64,000 bases of DNA from Nicotiana tabacum (taxonomy: Eukaryota; Streptophyta; Magnoliopsida; Solanales; Solanaceae). The translations under genes and the position numbers were made by a program. The notes beneath the pieces are model-generated. The model had not been told where the DNA came from and did not search any database. It worked only from the letters and a program-made list of their open reading frames with translations. Below, in pieces: positions 54,015-64,000 of the stretch; position 1 is the stretch's first letter; each line of letters opens with the position of its first letter. The stretch lies in the NCBI RefSeq assembly GCF_000715075.1, contig NC_134095.1, positions 69,259,990 to 69,323,989 of the forward strand, given 5' to 3'.

Positions 54015-55549
54015 TGATAACTGTGATTTCTACATGTTTTATACCCATTCTTACCTAAGCTTTGTGCATTAACTGCTAGAAATTAGTCCCAAGATGCTTA
54101 CAAGTTGCGCTTGATTGCAGGTTTGAGCGACGAGATGACAAATACTAAAGATCGGGTTAAAAGGGAGTGAAATCTGCCAAGTGTCAGAAGACAACTCAAA
54201 GGGGGGTCAAAAGGACCTGCGCGGTCTGCACTGTTTTGTCACGCGGCCGCACAGGAGAGTTCAGAAGCTGGACATCTTCAAGTTCAACTTGCGCGGTCCG
54301 TACTGTTCTGCCACGCGGCCTCGCAGAAAAGTTTAGAGGCCATGATATCTTCAAGTCAAGCTGCGCGGTCCGCGCCCATTTTCACGCGGTCCGCGCCTAA
54401 GAGTATCAGACTCAGTCATTCAAGGCAAAAGCCCACGCAGCCGTGCACCTAATCAGTGCGATTCGCGTGGATGAAGTTCACGTAGCCGCGCATCACTTTT
54501 GTGCGGTTCGCGCCCCCTAGTGCCAGAAGCAAGATATGAAGGCCCAAAACCCTACGCGACCGCGCGTCATTTTTGCGCGGTCCGGGCCAGACCCTCAGGG
54601 GTATTTTTGTCTGGTTTCTCCTGTGTAGTATAAATAGAACATTTGACTTTTTAGTAGTAGTTCTGTTTTTTTTGGGAGATCTGTTTTGAGAGCATAGAGC
54701 AGTTGTACTTGGGATTTCATGATTTTAGCCTATTTTGGGAAATTTCTTCTAGTATTAACGTGGATTTGAGTAGATTAACATTGTAGTTAATTGTTATGTC
54801 AATTTCATCTATTAATTCCTCAGTTTCTATTCCTATTATGGCTAGCTAAACCCATTAGCTAGGGTTGTGGCTCAACCCTAGTGTGGGTAATTAATGGGTG
54901 TGATTGTTTAGTGCATGAATGATGTTGGGTATTTGTTATTTGAATTAATCTCATGTTTTCATTAAGATTTGGTGGTTGCAAACACTAAGTCTAGCTTAGT
55001 GAGTCTTGACTCTTCTTGAGAAAGAAAGTCTATGACCCCAAGATTAATTCTAACAAGGAATTGGGATGGACCCATGAGAATGGTAGTCCCAATTAACGGG
55101 TTAAACCTCGAGAGAGTAATTACCCAACTTTAACCATAAATTGCTTGGGAAAATTGGCCTACCCAATTGGTCTCGAGAGAGTCAATTGGGCAAAATCACT
55201 CTCTCTACCGAGAGGTGTGAGAGTGAGTGCAAAAGTGCAACGGTTATAGCATAAGTCCCATAGTCATCATTCTTGCAGTAGGACCCTAGTGCCTTTCTAT
55301 ATATTGCACACATCTTAGAATCATAATTTTAGCATAACATAGTTTTACAATTGTAGTTGATAAATTGTAGCTATTAATCAAAAAGAAAACCAAAAATGTT
55401 AGAATATCAATTAGGAGCTAAAACATAGTCCTAGACTATACAAACAGGCAACTCCAAATTGAAGTTCCCTGTGGAAAATTGACCCCGATACCGCTATTGG
55501 GTAAAAGTATTAGCGCCCACTTTTCCTCAGGTTGAGTCTGTTGCGATCA
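54015..55549 (+). repeat. 3' LTR of Athila-like unit 2
   Basis: It runs from TGATAACTG to TTGCGATCA, with hairpin array 54216-54587 and TATAAATAG at 54629-54637. Like the 5' LTR it lacks the 40 bases of the middle LTR. It is followed at once by ACCTA and the outer element. Confidence 0.92.
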
Positions 55550-55554
55550 ACCTA
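55550..55554. other. Target site duplication ACCTA, right copy
   Basis: ACCTA directly follows the last LTR and is identical to 33809-33813. Confidence 0.93.
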
Positions 55555-55564
55555 CGCTCCGGAG

Positions 55565-56960
55565 ATGGCACAGCGAGAGATAGGTATGAATCTGGGGGAA
55601 GGTACCAGTCGTTCCCCACCGGGTCAGAGGGATAGATTTCCCTTAGAGGCACACAGTGAGTCTCCAGTACCCCTAGTTTCAGCTTCCCCAGCACCTGTTG
55701 GAGCCCAGGGAGATGCAGTAGCCCCAGCCTCACCAGTGATATTAGTACCTGAGGAAGCTAGAGACACAGGACCTCTAGCACCTATTGTTCCGCCATCAGA
55801 GACTGGGGAGCAGGGGATGAGGGAGGCAGTTCAGTTGCTCACTAGGATGGTTTCTATTCATGAGCGACAGCTAAAGTCGGGAGCAGATGCCCGGAGAGAT
55901 CGGACAGGAAGCTCGATGGTATGAGAGTTTCTTCACTTGTCCCCTCCATTATTTACAGGATCCAGTTCCACTGAGGATCCCCGGGACTTTATAGACCAAA
56001 TGTATAGAGTATTAAGGGTGATGCATGCCTCTGTCACCGAGGCTGTGGAGTTGGCTTCTTTTCGGCTACGTGATGTAGTTGTCCTATGGTATGAGGCATG
56101 GGAGAGATCTAGATGACCTAATGCTCCGCCAGCAGAGTGGGAGGACTTCTCTGAGGCTTTTTAGCCCATTATTTTCCACGGGAGGTCCAGGAGGCCCGTC
56201 TTAACCAGTTTCTTAACCTGAAGCAGGGTATATAAGTGTGAGGGATTACAGCCAAAAGTTTAATTCTTTGGCGAGGTATGCACCAGATATTGTACGTACC
56301 ATGAGGGCTAGAGTTCATCATTATGTGTATGGTTTGGGGTATCATCTGATTAGAGACTGTAGGGTAGCATCCTTGTAAGATGATGTAGATATTTCCCGCA
56401 TACAGGCTTTCGCTCAGACTACAGAGGACCTTTCCCGTTGGATTCGTGATACTCGCAGGGATAGGGAGCAAAGTAAGAGGGCTCATACTATGGGGTCTTA
56501 TAGGAAGCCACGGGGTGATTTCAAGCCCCCACTCCATCGATATCCACCTCGATTAGCAGGTAGTTTCCCACCACAGATGTAGGGCCAGTGGTTTGATCGT
56601 TATATTCAGTCAGGACCGGGGCAGAGCTCAGGCCAGCCTGAGAGCCGTCGACAGGAGCATTCCGCACAAATAAGACAACTTATTCCTCCATGTACTCAGT
56701 GCAGTAAGCTGCACACCGAGCAGTGTAGACAGGGTTTGAGTGCATGTTATCATTGTGGGCAGACATGACATTTTATTAGCCAGTGCCCGGAGTTAGGTAG
56801 AGGTGCACCAGCTCAGCCTTCAGGATCCACAGCAGCCTCTTCGCCCTTAGTTCGTGCTCCCCGACCAGGTCCACAATCTACTCAGGGACGTGGTAGGGGG
56901 AGAGGTGGAGGAGACACCTCAGGTTCTAGTGGTGGCCAGAACCGCTTTTATGCACTCACA
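55565..56960 (+). pseudogene. Gag of the outer chromovirus, broken
   Basis: The start ATG at 55565 lies 10 bases after the array's right TSD. The first frame is open to 55924 (TGA), with MAQREIGMNLG and a proline/alanine-rich linker, then DARRDRTG. Capsid residues continue in other frames (TEDPRDFIDQMYRVLRVMH, ELASFRLRD). A zinc knuckle CYHCGQT.HFISQCP appears near 56740-56790, with a stop where an arginine-type codon is expected. Glycine-rich RGGD-type residues follow. Gag is interrupted many times and is not functional. Confidence 0.82.
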
Positions 56961-57628
56961 GGCTGACAGGATTCAGAGGCATCCCCAGATGTTGTCACAG
57001 GTATATTGACAATACATTCTCATGCCATTTATGCATTGATAGATCCCGGCTCTACATTTTCATATATTACTCCATTTATTGCTGGTAAGCTTGACATGAG
57101 ATCTGAGTTGTTGCCATAGCCAGTTGAGGTGTTTACGCCAATTGGCGACTCTATTGTTGCTAATCATGTCTATCGAGGTTGTACAGTGTTAATTAATGAC
57201 CGTCCAACTTCTGTTGATTTAGTGGAATTGGTTATGCTAGACTTCGATGTCATTATGGGTATGGATTGGTTGGCAACTTGTTATGCTAATATTGATTGTC
57301 GTGCAAAGTTGGTCCGATTTCATTTTCCGGGTGAGCCTGTCCTTGAATGGAAAGGTAATACAGCCACGCCCAAAGGTAAGTTTATTTCATACCTTAGGGC
57401 TCAGAAGTTTATTGCTAAAGGTTGTATATACCATCTGGTTCATGTCAGGGATATAGATAAGGAGCTAACAACTCTTCAATCGGTTCCTATTGTGAATGAA
57501 TTCTCGATGGTATTCCTTAACGAGCTTCCAGGAATTCCCCCCAAAAGGGAAATCGATTTCGCTATAGATTTGCTTCCTGATACGCAACCTATATCCATTC
57601 CTCCCTACAGAATGGATCCTGCATAGCT
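56961..57628 (+). pseudogene. Protease region, outer chromovirus
   Basis: The active-site run DPGSTFSYITPF lies near 57040 and the second block VIMGMDWLATCYANIDC near 57250. Frame 57129-57626 is open to PISIPPYRMDPA and a stop at 57624. The active site reads DPG as in the other Tekay-like copies. Confidence 0.8.
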
Positions 57629-57635
57629 AAGGGAA

Positions 57636-58420
57636 TTGAAGGAACAACTGGAGGACTTGCTCGATAAAGGCTTTATTAGGTCAAGTACATCCCCATGGGG
57701 TGCTCCGGTGCTCTTTGTTCGAAAGAAAGATGGCTCCATGCGGATGTGTATTGACTACAGGCAACTAAATAAAGTCACTATCAAGAATAAGTATCCTCTT
57801 CCACGGATTGACGACCAGTTACAAGGTGTCCAATGCTTTTCGAAGATTGACTTGCGATCCGGTTATCATCATCTACGAGTCAGGGATATTGATATCCCAA
57901 AAACAACATTTAGGACGTGGTATGGCCATTTTGAATTCCTTGTCATGTCTTTTGGGATTACAAATGCCCCAACAGCCTTTATGGATCTTATGAACCGGGT
58001 ATTCAAACCATTCTTGGATGAATTTGTTATTGTGTTTATTGATGATATCTTGATATATTCACGATCGGAAGCCGAGCATGCGGACCACTTGCGAGCTGTA
58101 TTGCGGACTCTCCAGGACTTCAGGTTATATGCTAAATTCTCTAAATGTGAATTTTTGCTAACTTCTATAGCTTTTCTTGGTCATGTTATTACTAGCGATG
58201 GTATCAAGGTTGATGGCCAAAAGATTGAAGCTGTGATGACTTGAACGAGGCCCTTGAATCCGACAAAGGTTCCTAGCGTTTTAGGCTTGGCAGGGTATTA
58301 CAGAAGGTTTTTGGAAGGATTTTCCTCTATTTCTGCACCATTGACGAAGCTGACACATAAGGGAGCTAAGTTTCAGTGGACTGAGGCAGGTGAACAAAGT
58401 TTTTAGGATCTACAAAAAAG
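57636..58420 (+). pseudogene. Reverse transcriptase, outer chromovirus
   Basis: The frame 57636-58244 has [74 protein letters not shown] and [10 protein letters not shown], with the active site FIDD. Residues between PRIDD and QLQG are missing (the usual LFD, 9 bases), an in-frame deletion. A stop near 58242 (TGA) and another near 58405 break the thumb and connection (LAGYYRRFLEGF, FQWTEAGEQSF). RT is therefore incomplete but highly recognisable. Confidence 0.87.
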
Positions 58421-58800
58421 GCTTACGACGGCACCTATCTTGACTCTTCCGGATGGCACCAAGGGTTATGTTGTCTATTGTGATGCCTCGAGAATTGGAC
58501 TAGGTTGTGTTCTTATGTAGCATGGTAAGGTTATCGCATACGCCTCCAGACAGTTGCGAAAACATGAACAGAACTATCCTACGCACGATCTTGAGTTAGT
58601 CGCAGTTGTCTTCACCCTAAAGATTTGGCAGCATTATCTATATGGGGTTCATATTGATGTTTTCACCGACCACCAGAGCCTTCGGTATTTATTTAAATAG
58701 CTAGAATTACTAAAGGACTATGATGTTGATATTTTATATCATCCCGGCAAAGCTAATATTGTTGCTGATGCTCTTAGCCGGAGGGTCCATGGGCAGTCTA
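58421..58800 (+). pseudogene. RNase H, outer chromovirus
   Basis: YCDASRIGLGCVLM near 58480-58520 keeps the RNase H aspartate, followed by a stop where Q is expected, then [20 protein letters not shown] and [14 protein letters not shown] stop and a deletion remove part of the LRQRRW linker before [28 protein letters not shown]. Confidence 0.82.
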
Positions 58801-59520
58801 AGCCATGTTGAAGTTGATAAGGTCAAGATGACCAAATATCTATGCCAGCTAGCTAGTTTGCAGGTGCATTTGGTAGATGCAGAGGGTGGACGCATTCTCG
58901 TTCAGAATACGGCAAAATCTTCTTTTGTTACTAAAGTAAAAGAGCGACAACACGAGGATCTTGAGCTTATAAAACTGAGGAAAAGTATTCCACAGCAGAG
59001 ACAACCTTTATTTGAGCTAACTGGAGATGCAGTCCTTAGATACCAAGGCCACTTATGTGTACCGACAGTCGGAGAGCTCCGCGTCAAGATTCTTTTGGAT
59101 GCCCATTATTCTAGATATGCAGTTCACCCTGGAGCGACAAAGATGTATTGGGACCTTCGACAGATCTATTGGTGGAATGGAATGAAAAAAATATCGCGGA
59201 GATGGTAGCCCAATGTCCTAACTGCCAGCAAGTTAAAGCCGAACATCAGAGGCCTGGAGGCCTAACTCAGTGTATTGAACTTCCATTATGGAAATGGGAC
59301 ATGATAAATATGGACTTCATCACCGGTTTGCCTCGCACTCCACAGAGGTATGATTCTATTTGGGTAATTATTGACAGGCTTACAAAATCTGCTCATTTTC
59401 TGCCAGTTAGGACGACATATTCAGCCAAGGATTATGCCAAGCTTTACATTCGGGAGATTGTGTGCCTTCACAGGGTACCATTATCTATTATCTCTGATTG
59501 AGGGGCTCAATTTACAACAC
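58801..59520 (+). pseudogene. Integrase zinc finger and core, outer chromovirus
   Basis: Zinc finger: HYSRYAVHPGATKMYWDLRQ with CPNCQQVKAEHQRPGG, then the core IINMDFITGLPRT, IWVIIDRLTKSAHFLPV, VPLSIISD. The acidic residues of the first two positions are present. A frameshift between 59200 and 59208 (KKISRRW versus KNIAEMVA) separates the zinc finger, and a stop follows ISD at 59500. Confidence 0.85.
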
Positions 59521-60353
59521 ATTTTTGGAAATCTTTTCAGAAAGGTCTAGGCACGCAAGTAAATCTTAGCATAGGTTTTCATCCGCAAACTGATGGACAG
59601 GCATATCGTACTATTTAGACAGTTAAGGATATGTTACGTGCTTGCGTGCTAGATTTTAAAGGAAGTTGGGATGATCATCTACCTCTTATTGAGTTCGCTT
59701 ATAATAACAGCTTCTAAGCTAGTATTCAGATGGCCCCTTATGAAGCACTATACGGGCGGAAGTGTAGGTCGCCGATCGGTTTGTTCGAGGTCGGGGAAGC
59801 AGGGCTGCTAGGTCCTAATTTAGTCCAGCAAGCAATGGAAAAGGTAAAACTTATCAGCGACCGGCTTCGTACAGCACAAAGTCGGCAGAAGTCCTATGCA
59901 GATGTTTGACAACGAGACTTAGAGTTTGATGTAGAAGATTCGGTTTTCCTGAAAGTATCGCCTATGAAGGGCGTCATGCAATTTGGAAAGAAGGGGAAGC
60001 TTAGACCCAGGTATGTTAGACCGTATAAGATTATTCAGAGGATTGGCAGGGTGGCGTACGAGCTTGATTTGCCTTCAGAATTGGGAGCGGTCCATCCTGT
60101 GTTTCATGTATCTATGTTGCGGAAGTGCATTGGAGATCCTTCACGTATTACGCCCATTGAGTATATTCACATTGCTGAAGACTTATCTTACGCAAAGGTA
60201 CCAGTAGCTATTTTAGATCGGCAGGTAAGAAAGCTTCGAACTAAAGAAGTGGATTCTGCGAAAGTGTTATGGCGAAATAACAACATCGAGGAAATGACCT
60301 GGGAGGTTGAGGAGGAAATGAGGAAGAAGTACCCCTACCTATTTACGACTTAA
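59521..60353 (+). pseudogene. Integrase C-terminus with chromodomain, outer chromovirus
   Basis: After HPQTDG the usual SER or SEY reads AYR, so the third catalytic acidic residue (E) appears replaced by Y. Then come FAYNNSF with a stop, ALYGRKCRSPIG, and from 59964 an open frame of 129 codons: SPMKGVMQFGKKGKL, VHPVFHVSMLRKCIGDPSR, and the chromodomain-type end AILDRQVRKLRTKEVDSAKV, then MTWEVEEEMRKKYPYLF. The stop at 60351 is natural. A stop near 59908 breaks the frame upstream. Confidence 0.87.
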
Positions 60354-60596
60354 GGTGAGTTGCATTTAAATAATTGGCAATTATTTCTTTACAACACTTA
60401 ATTGGATTTTTAAATGACAAGAAAGTGCCATTTATCTTATTGCGAGATAGCTATATGAAGCATAGTAGTTGGAATCTTCAGAATTTGATTTATGCTTTGC
60501 AAATGTAACAAATATATCCTCGCAAATAATGTATTAGCTAGAAAAAAATGATGAAACCAAGGAATTGATTTGACCTATTTGCGGACGAATGTTCTT
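60354..60596 (+). other. 3' non-coding stretch before the PPT
   Basis: About 240 bases after the pol stop, with no coding signal, typical of the space before a 3' LTR. Confidence 0.7.
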
Positions 60597-60609
60597 AAAG
60601 GGGGGAGAC
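60597..60609 (+). other. Polypurine tract of the outer chromovirus
   Basis: AAAGGGGGGAGAC directly precedes the 3' LTR start TGTGAGACC. Confidence 0.85.
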
Positions 60610-63280
60610 TGTGAGACCCCGTGTGTTTTTTCTCTTCTCTTACGTAATATACGTAATGTGGCGTGGTTATATTAGGTATATACAATTGGGTATAGCACAT
60701 TGGGAGAATAAGACTGAAAATGTGTGGTAATATCAAGGAACTAACTAAAGCTTTAGGTCAAAGGAATCCCTTAAACAAAGGTTCGTGGTTAAAGAAATGG
60801 CTCGGGTAGCACCCCGCGCGTTCGGAAGGTTTAAGTTAACTTGCACCTGTGGGATAAGACTAAGAGTGTCTAATATGCTATAAATAGTATATTATGAGGT
60901 ATTATAATATCACACGGGTCACATGTTATGTTTTGGAGTCAAGCAAGTTGCGAAATAAAGGTCGGCAAAGGTTATTGTAAATTTCTCTAATAATTTTTCT
61001 AAACTTTGGGTCAAATGTATCAGATCATTTATCCCAATATATAATGAGTTATGGGACCCACAACCTATCAAATTGAATGTATACAAGTCTAGTTTGCAAC
61101 CAAAAAAACCTCACATCAAACGGACATTGGAGTAAAGAGTTATGGCTGTTTTACCCCGGACTATCCAGGCTAGAAACCGGGTCACGAACCGAGTCAGATC
61201 AAACAAGTGGTATAAGTCGACAAATCCGACTTGTAAGACCCCAAAACATTTCCCAAAATAGTGAGGGAGCTGAAGAGAGGGTTTCATGCTATTCTTGAGT
61301 GATTAAGGTACGTTTTTAACGATTTCTATCGTTAAAATTTGTCCCCGTGCCTAGAAACTCAATCTCTACGCTTTGTAATCGTTTCCCCCTTCTATTAGCT
61401 GTGTTTGGAGCTATTTTTGGAAGACAGGAATTTGTTGTTCTTGCTGGTTCTTCAGGCTTTATACTTGATTTTCCAAGGTAATCATCTTGGGACTCTTTTA
61501 TAAACGTGTTTACAAAGTTCTACGGACGTTTCATCAAGTTAGGGCCATATGGCACATTTGCCAATTTAAACTCAATTATGAACTGTTTATAGGTGCATAT
61601 AAGCTGCATATATATAGTGTTTGTGAAGCTTAGGACGTAAGGAACGACTTTTGTGAAGGAACTATAGGCATTCGAATGTTCGTTGGGAAGGTATGTTAAG
61701 GCTAAACTCCGTCCTTCCTTTTTGAACGAATTCTTGGAAATTCCTAAGACGCCAAATGTGATATTTTAATATTCTATTGCTAGAAAGACCTTCTGTGAAA
61801 GGCATTAAGATTGTAGCTGAAGTATTTTCATGATGCTATTAGGTTGATATTTCACTTGTTCGGTTAATTAGGGTATTCGACATCTATATATGTTATTTTG
61901 TCGGTTTTCTTATCCATATGTCTATATATATGAATTCTTATTCATCTTTGGTTTATGTGACTAAACAAAATAAAGGCATGTAGTATTTACGATCAGTCCT
62001 TCTTCCTTGTTAAAGTATATTTTAAAATCTCTAAAGTGACACATCGATTTTCAAAAATCTCAAATATAAATTTTACGTTTAAACTATTAAAACACTTGAT
62101 TTTTGATATACTTTCCTTTACTAATTATCAAGAAATCAGGTATAAGGACTAAGTGAAGCACCATAAGCTTTTTATGAACATATTCAGAGTTAAGTTATCT
62201 TTCTAAAAGTCGAGTTAAGTTTTCAAGCTTATTTATTCAAAGAAAACATATGAGGTTCCACGAGACAATTGTATGCGATTACGAAGGTGATTATGAGATC
62301 ATGAGTATAAGAGTACCTATGAGCCAAGATTGGCTAAGTTCTTGTTATGGCCTATTATATGCATTCAAAGTTCATATCATACATGGCATATTATGCATGG
62401 AATTCGAGCTATAATCAGAGGTAAGGGGCCTATTTGCCCGAAAAACTATATATATTGTACAGAAAGCCACAAGTTGGCAATATGATACCAGTTAGCTACT
62501 GGGAGAGACCGCCATTGCTAGCATTTGGTTGGGTATGTCATGCATTTGCATCAATATATATGTATTCACAACATACGCTACACGAGCATACCATGCATAA
62601 TTGATTACTATGAGGCCGGATGTCGGTCATGGAGGCTATAAGAGTTTCAGTGTCAGGTGGTTTCACTATTATTTTTTTACACCAGCTATGTATGATTCTA
62701 CTTTTTGCCTTACATACAAGTATATTTTTATTCGTACTGATATCCCGTTGCCTGGGGACACTGCATTTTTGTTTCGTGCGTGCAGGTCCAAGTAGGGACT
62801 CTGATCGACCCTCCGCTAGGATTTCGGGGTTCAGCTGTGAGTTGGTAAGCTCCACCTCTTCCTGGAGCTTTCATAGGATGGTTACTTTTGTGTACAGTTT
62901 GGGTGTAGTCGGGGCCTTGTTCCAACAGTGCTTATGACACTCTTAGAGGCTATTGTGGACACAGTATTCTGGGTTTCTTTTTGTAGCTTTCAGTCTCTAG
63001 CCCATAGGCTTGGCATGTATATATATGTGTGTAGGCATGTATGTCTCTAATCGCGGTCTCGTCGGCCAGCTAGCACTTTATTATTTTGGCTCGTCTATCT
63101 TTGTTTATATGGCTTATTATTATTCAGGTCATGATCGTAATGGTCCAGGCTTAGTATTTCAGATGTTGTACTGCCCGATCTGTTGGGCCCCTAGTTTAGG
63201 TAGCTAGTATGTTTAGTGGCTAACTCGATCGAATACAGTATCGAGTACCAGTCGTGCCTCCCCTAGTTTGGGGCGTGACA
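60610..63280 (+). repeat. 3' LTR of the outer chromovirus
   Basis: It runs from TGTGAGACCCC to GGGGCGTGACA, 2671 bases, and follows the 5' LTR throughout with scattered differences. A TATATATAG box stands at 61609-61617. Confidence 0.93.
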
Positions 63281-63285
63281 TACAC
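63281..63285. other. Target site duplication TACAC, right copy
   Basis: TACAC directly follows the 3' LTR and is identical to 30908-30912. Confidence 0.92.
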
Positions 63286-64000
63286 CTAAATGTATCACCA
63301 TATTAAGCCAAAGTGCAGTGTGGAAGGGCCAGCCCTCAAGTATCCAAGTTCAGAGGGAACTCAAGGTCCTAAGGCAAGGCTCACAAGAGGGGGGAAGAAC
63401 TTATGAACTAAGAGAGAGTGTAAGTGCAGAATTCTGAAAGGGGAAAAGGGAAAGAGAAACAACACACATAGGGATATAGGGAATGGGAAGTTGCAAGAGG
63501 TAAAAAGCAGGCTAGTGGGCATGACCCAACAATGGGAGATGCTGGCACACCCATAAGCCTACTGGAACACATTTTTTAGAGGTTAGGATCCCCTAAGGGA
63601 TCAAGTTCAATCCATAGACAATAGCTTGTATATTCCCATGTTTTAAACTGTAACTCAAAGCACATAAAGGGAAATAGGGAATAGGGATTCATATCATATA
63701 CAAGTAAAAGGGAATCAACATGCTAGTTTAAGTATTTAACTCTGCAGAAGTAGTAAAGTAGACATAGATGCAGAAAGCTGTAAGTAAACACATTATGGGG
63801 ATGCTGAAATTTGAAATTAGGACATACCAGTTTCAAAGAAACAAGTAGAGAAAAATGCAGTAGTCTGGTAAAAACCTCAGTGCAGACAAGAAGAGAGAGT
63901 TCTATTATGTGAGTAAGAGTTCAGAAGAGATTGTGAATTGTGAAGTTTGAAGTGTAGTGAAGAAAGGTCTTGCCTTTAATAGTGTAAAAATCAGGCAGAA
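63286..64000. mobile_element. Right continuation of the TGTCGCG element, non-coding
   Basis: This is the sequence into which the chromovirus was inserted, continuing from 30912. It is purine-rich (GGGAATAGGG, GAAAAGGGAAAG), with no coding signal to the window end. I see no LTR end, so the element extends beyond the window. Confidence 0.55.

Larger units (their letters stand above)
33814..55549 (+). mobile_element. Tandem Athila-like array with inverted ORF3 in each unit
   Basis: It contains three LTRs (33814-35319, 43854-45427, 54015-55549) and two internal regions of the same rearranged structure: antisense ORF3, pol from FMDD to the integrase end, spacer, sense ORF3, and an untranslated region with PPT. 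The middle LTR is both the 3' LTR of unit 1 and the 5' LTR of unit 2. The PBS type is tRNA-Asp, usual for Athila. No gag, protease or RT front half exists in either unit, so they depended on other elements for movement. One TSD pair encloses the whole array. Confidence 0.92.
30913..63280 (+). mobile_element. Ty3/gypsy chromovirus carrying the nested Athila-like array
   Basis: Two LTRs of 2680 and 2671 bases (30913-33592, 60610-63280) have near-identical sequence, TG..CA ends and TACAC target duplications. Between them are a degenerate PBS (33597-33608), a leader, gag, protease, RT, RNase H, integrase with chromodomain, and a PPT. The internal region is split by the 21.7 kb array 33814-55549, inserted 10-15 bases before the gag start. 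Without it the element is about 10.6 kb. All coding parts have stops or frameshifts. Confidence 0.93.

Noticed and set aside
55532..55564. Longer gag start giving extra residues before MAQRE
   Set aside because: It uses TTG in the last bases of the Athila LTR and crosses the TSD. The gag start is ATG 55565.
1..64000. Endogenous pararetrovirus, T-DNA or tRNA/rRNA genes
   Set aside because: I searched by eye for movement-protein or coat motifs, Agrobacterium-type genes, tRNA cloverleafs and conserved rRNA words. None was seen apart from the PBS matches, which are tRNA-complementary primer sites only.

Overview
This is plant repetitive DNA, most likely from Solanaceae and probably Nicotiana. 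That assignment rests on the style of the LTRs and Ty3/gypsy proteins; I could not test it by search. I find no intact host gene. Almost all of the 64 kb is LTR retrotransposons of the Ty3/gypsy superfamily (Tekay/Del-like chromoviruses, an Athila-like family, a Tat/Ogre-like remnant) inserted into one another. Two small host-gene fragments (DUF632-like and PPR-like) sit inside one insertion.

Layout. 26-1590 is a minus-strand Tat/Ogre pol remnant with the second (archaeal-type) RNase H of that lineage. 1591-2817 is AT-rich non-coding DNA. 2818-7005 is a plus-strand, 5'-truncated Tekay-like pol with its PPT and a 3' LTR that is cut at 7005. 7006-29068 is a minus-strand Tekay-like array of form LTR-internal A-LTR-internal B-LTR. 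Internal A is broken by an insertion at 10622-13094 that carries the host-gene fragments, and internal B contains two successive pol copies. At 29069 a non-coding element starting TGTCGCGCCCC cuts the third LTR. It continues after 63285 to the window end. Inside it sits a plus-strand chromovirus (30913-63280, TSD TACAC, LTRs of about 2.7 kb). Inside that element's 5' leader sits an Athila-like array (33814-55549, TSD ACCTA), again LTR-internal-LTR-internal-LTR.

The Athila-like units are the most unusual objects here. Each lacks gag, protease and the front half of RT. In their place is an inverted 1.4-1.5 kb copy of the unit's own third ORF (ORF3). The order is LTR, antisense ORF3, pol from RT motif FMDD to the integrase end, spacer, sense ORF3, LTR. 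A transcript from the LTR could fold into a long ORF3 hairpin. ORF3 is open over 661 codons in unit 1 and broken in unit 2. Every other coding region in the window is interrupted by stops, frameshifts or insertions.

A second theme is arrays of short dyad-symmetric words. The Athila LTRs and the pol-ORF3 spacer carry alternating GCGGTCCGC and GCGGCCGC words that pair into hairpins. Two of these arrays, one in the LTR and one in the spacer, lie directly upstream of TATAAATAG. The Tekay LTRs carry comparable arrays with quite different words (GCGGCCGCG-type in LTR1, CGCAATTGCG-type at the same place in LTR2), plus GCACG..CGTGC and TCCC..GGGA repeats. This looks like a recurrent LTR promoter design rather than inherited sequence.
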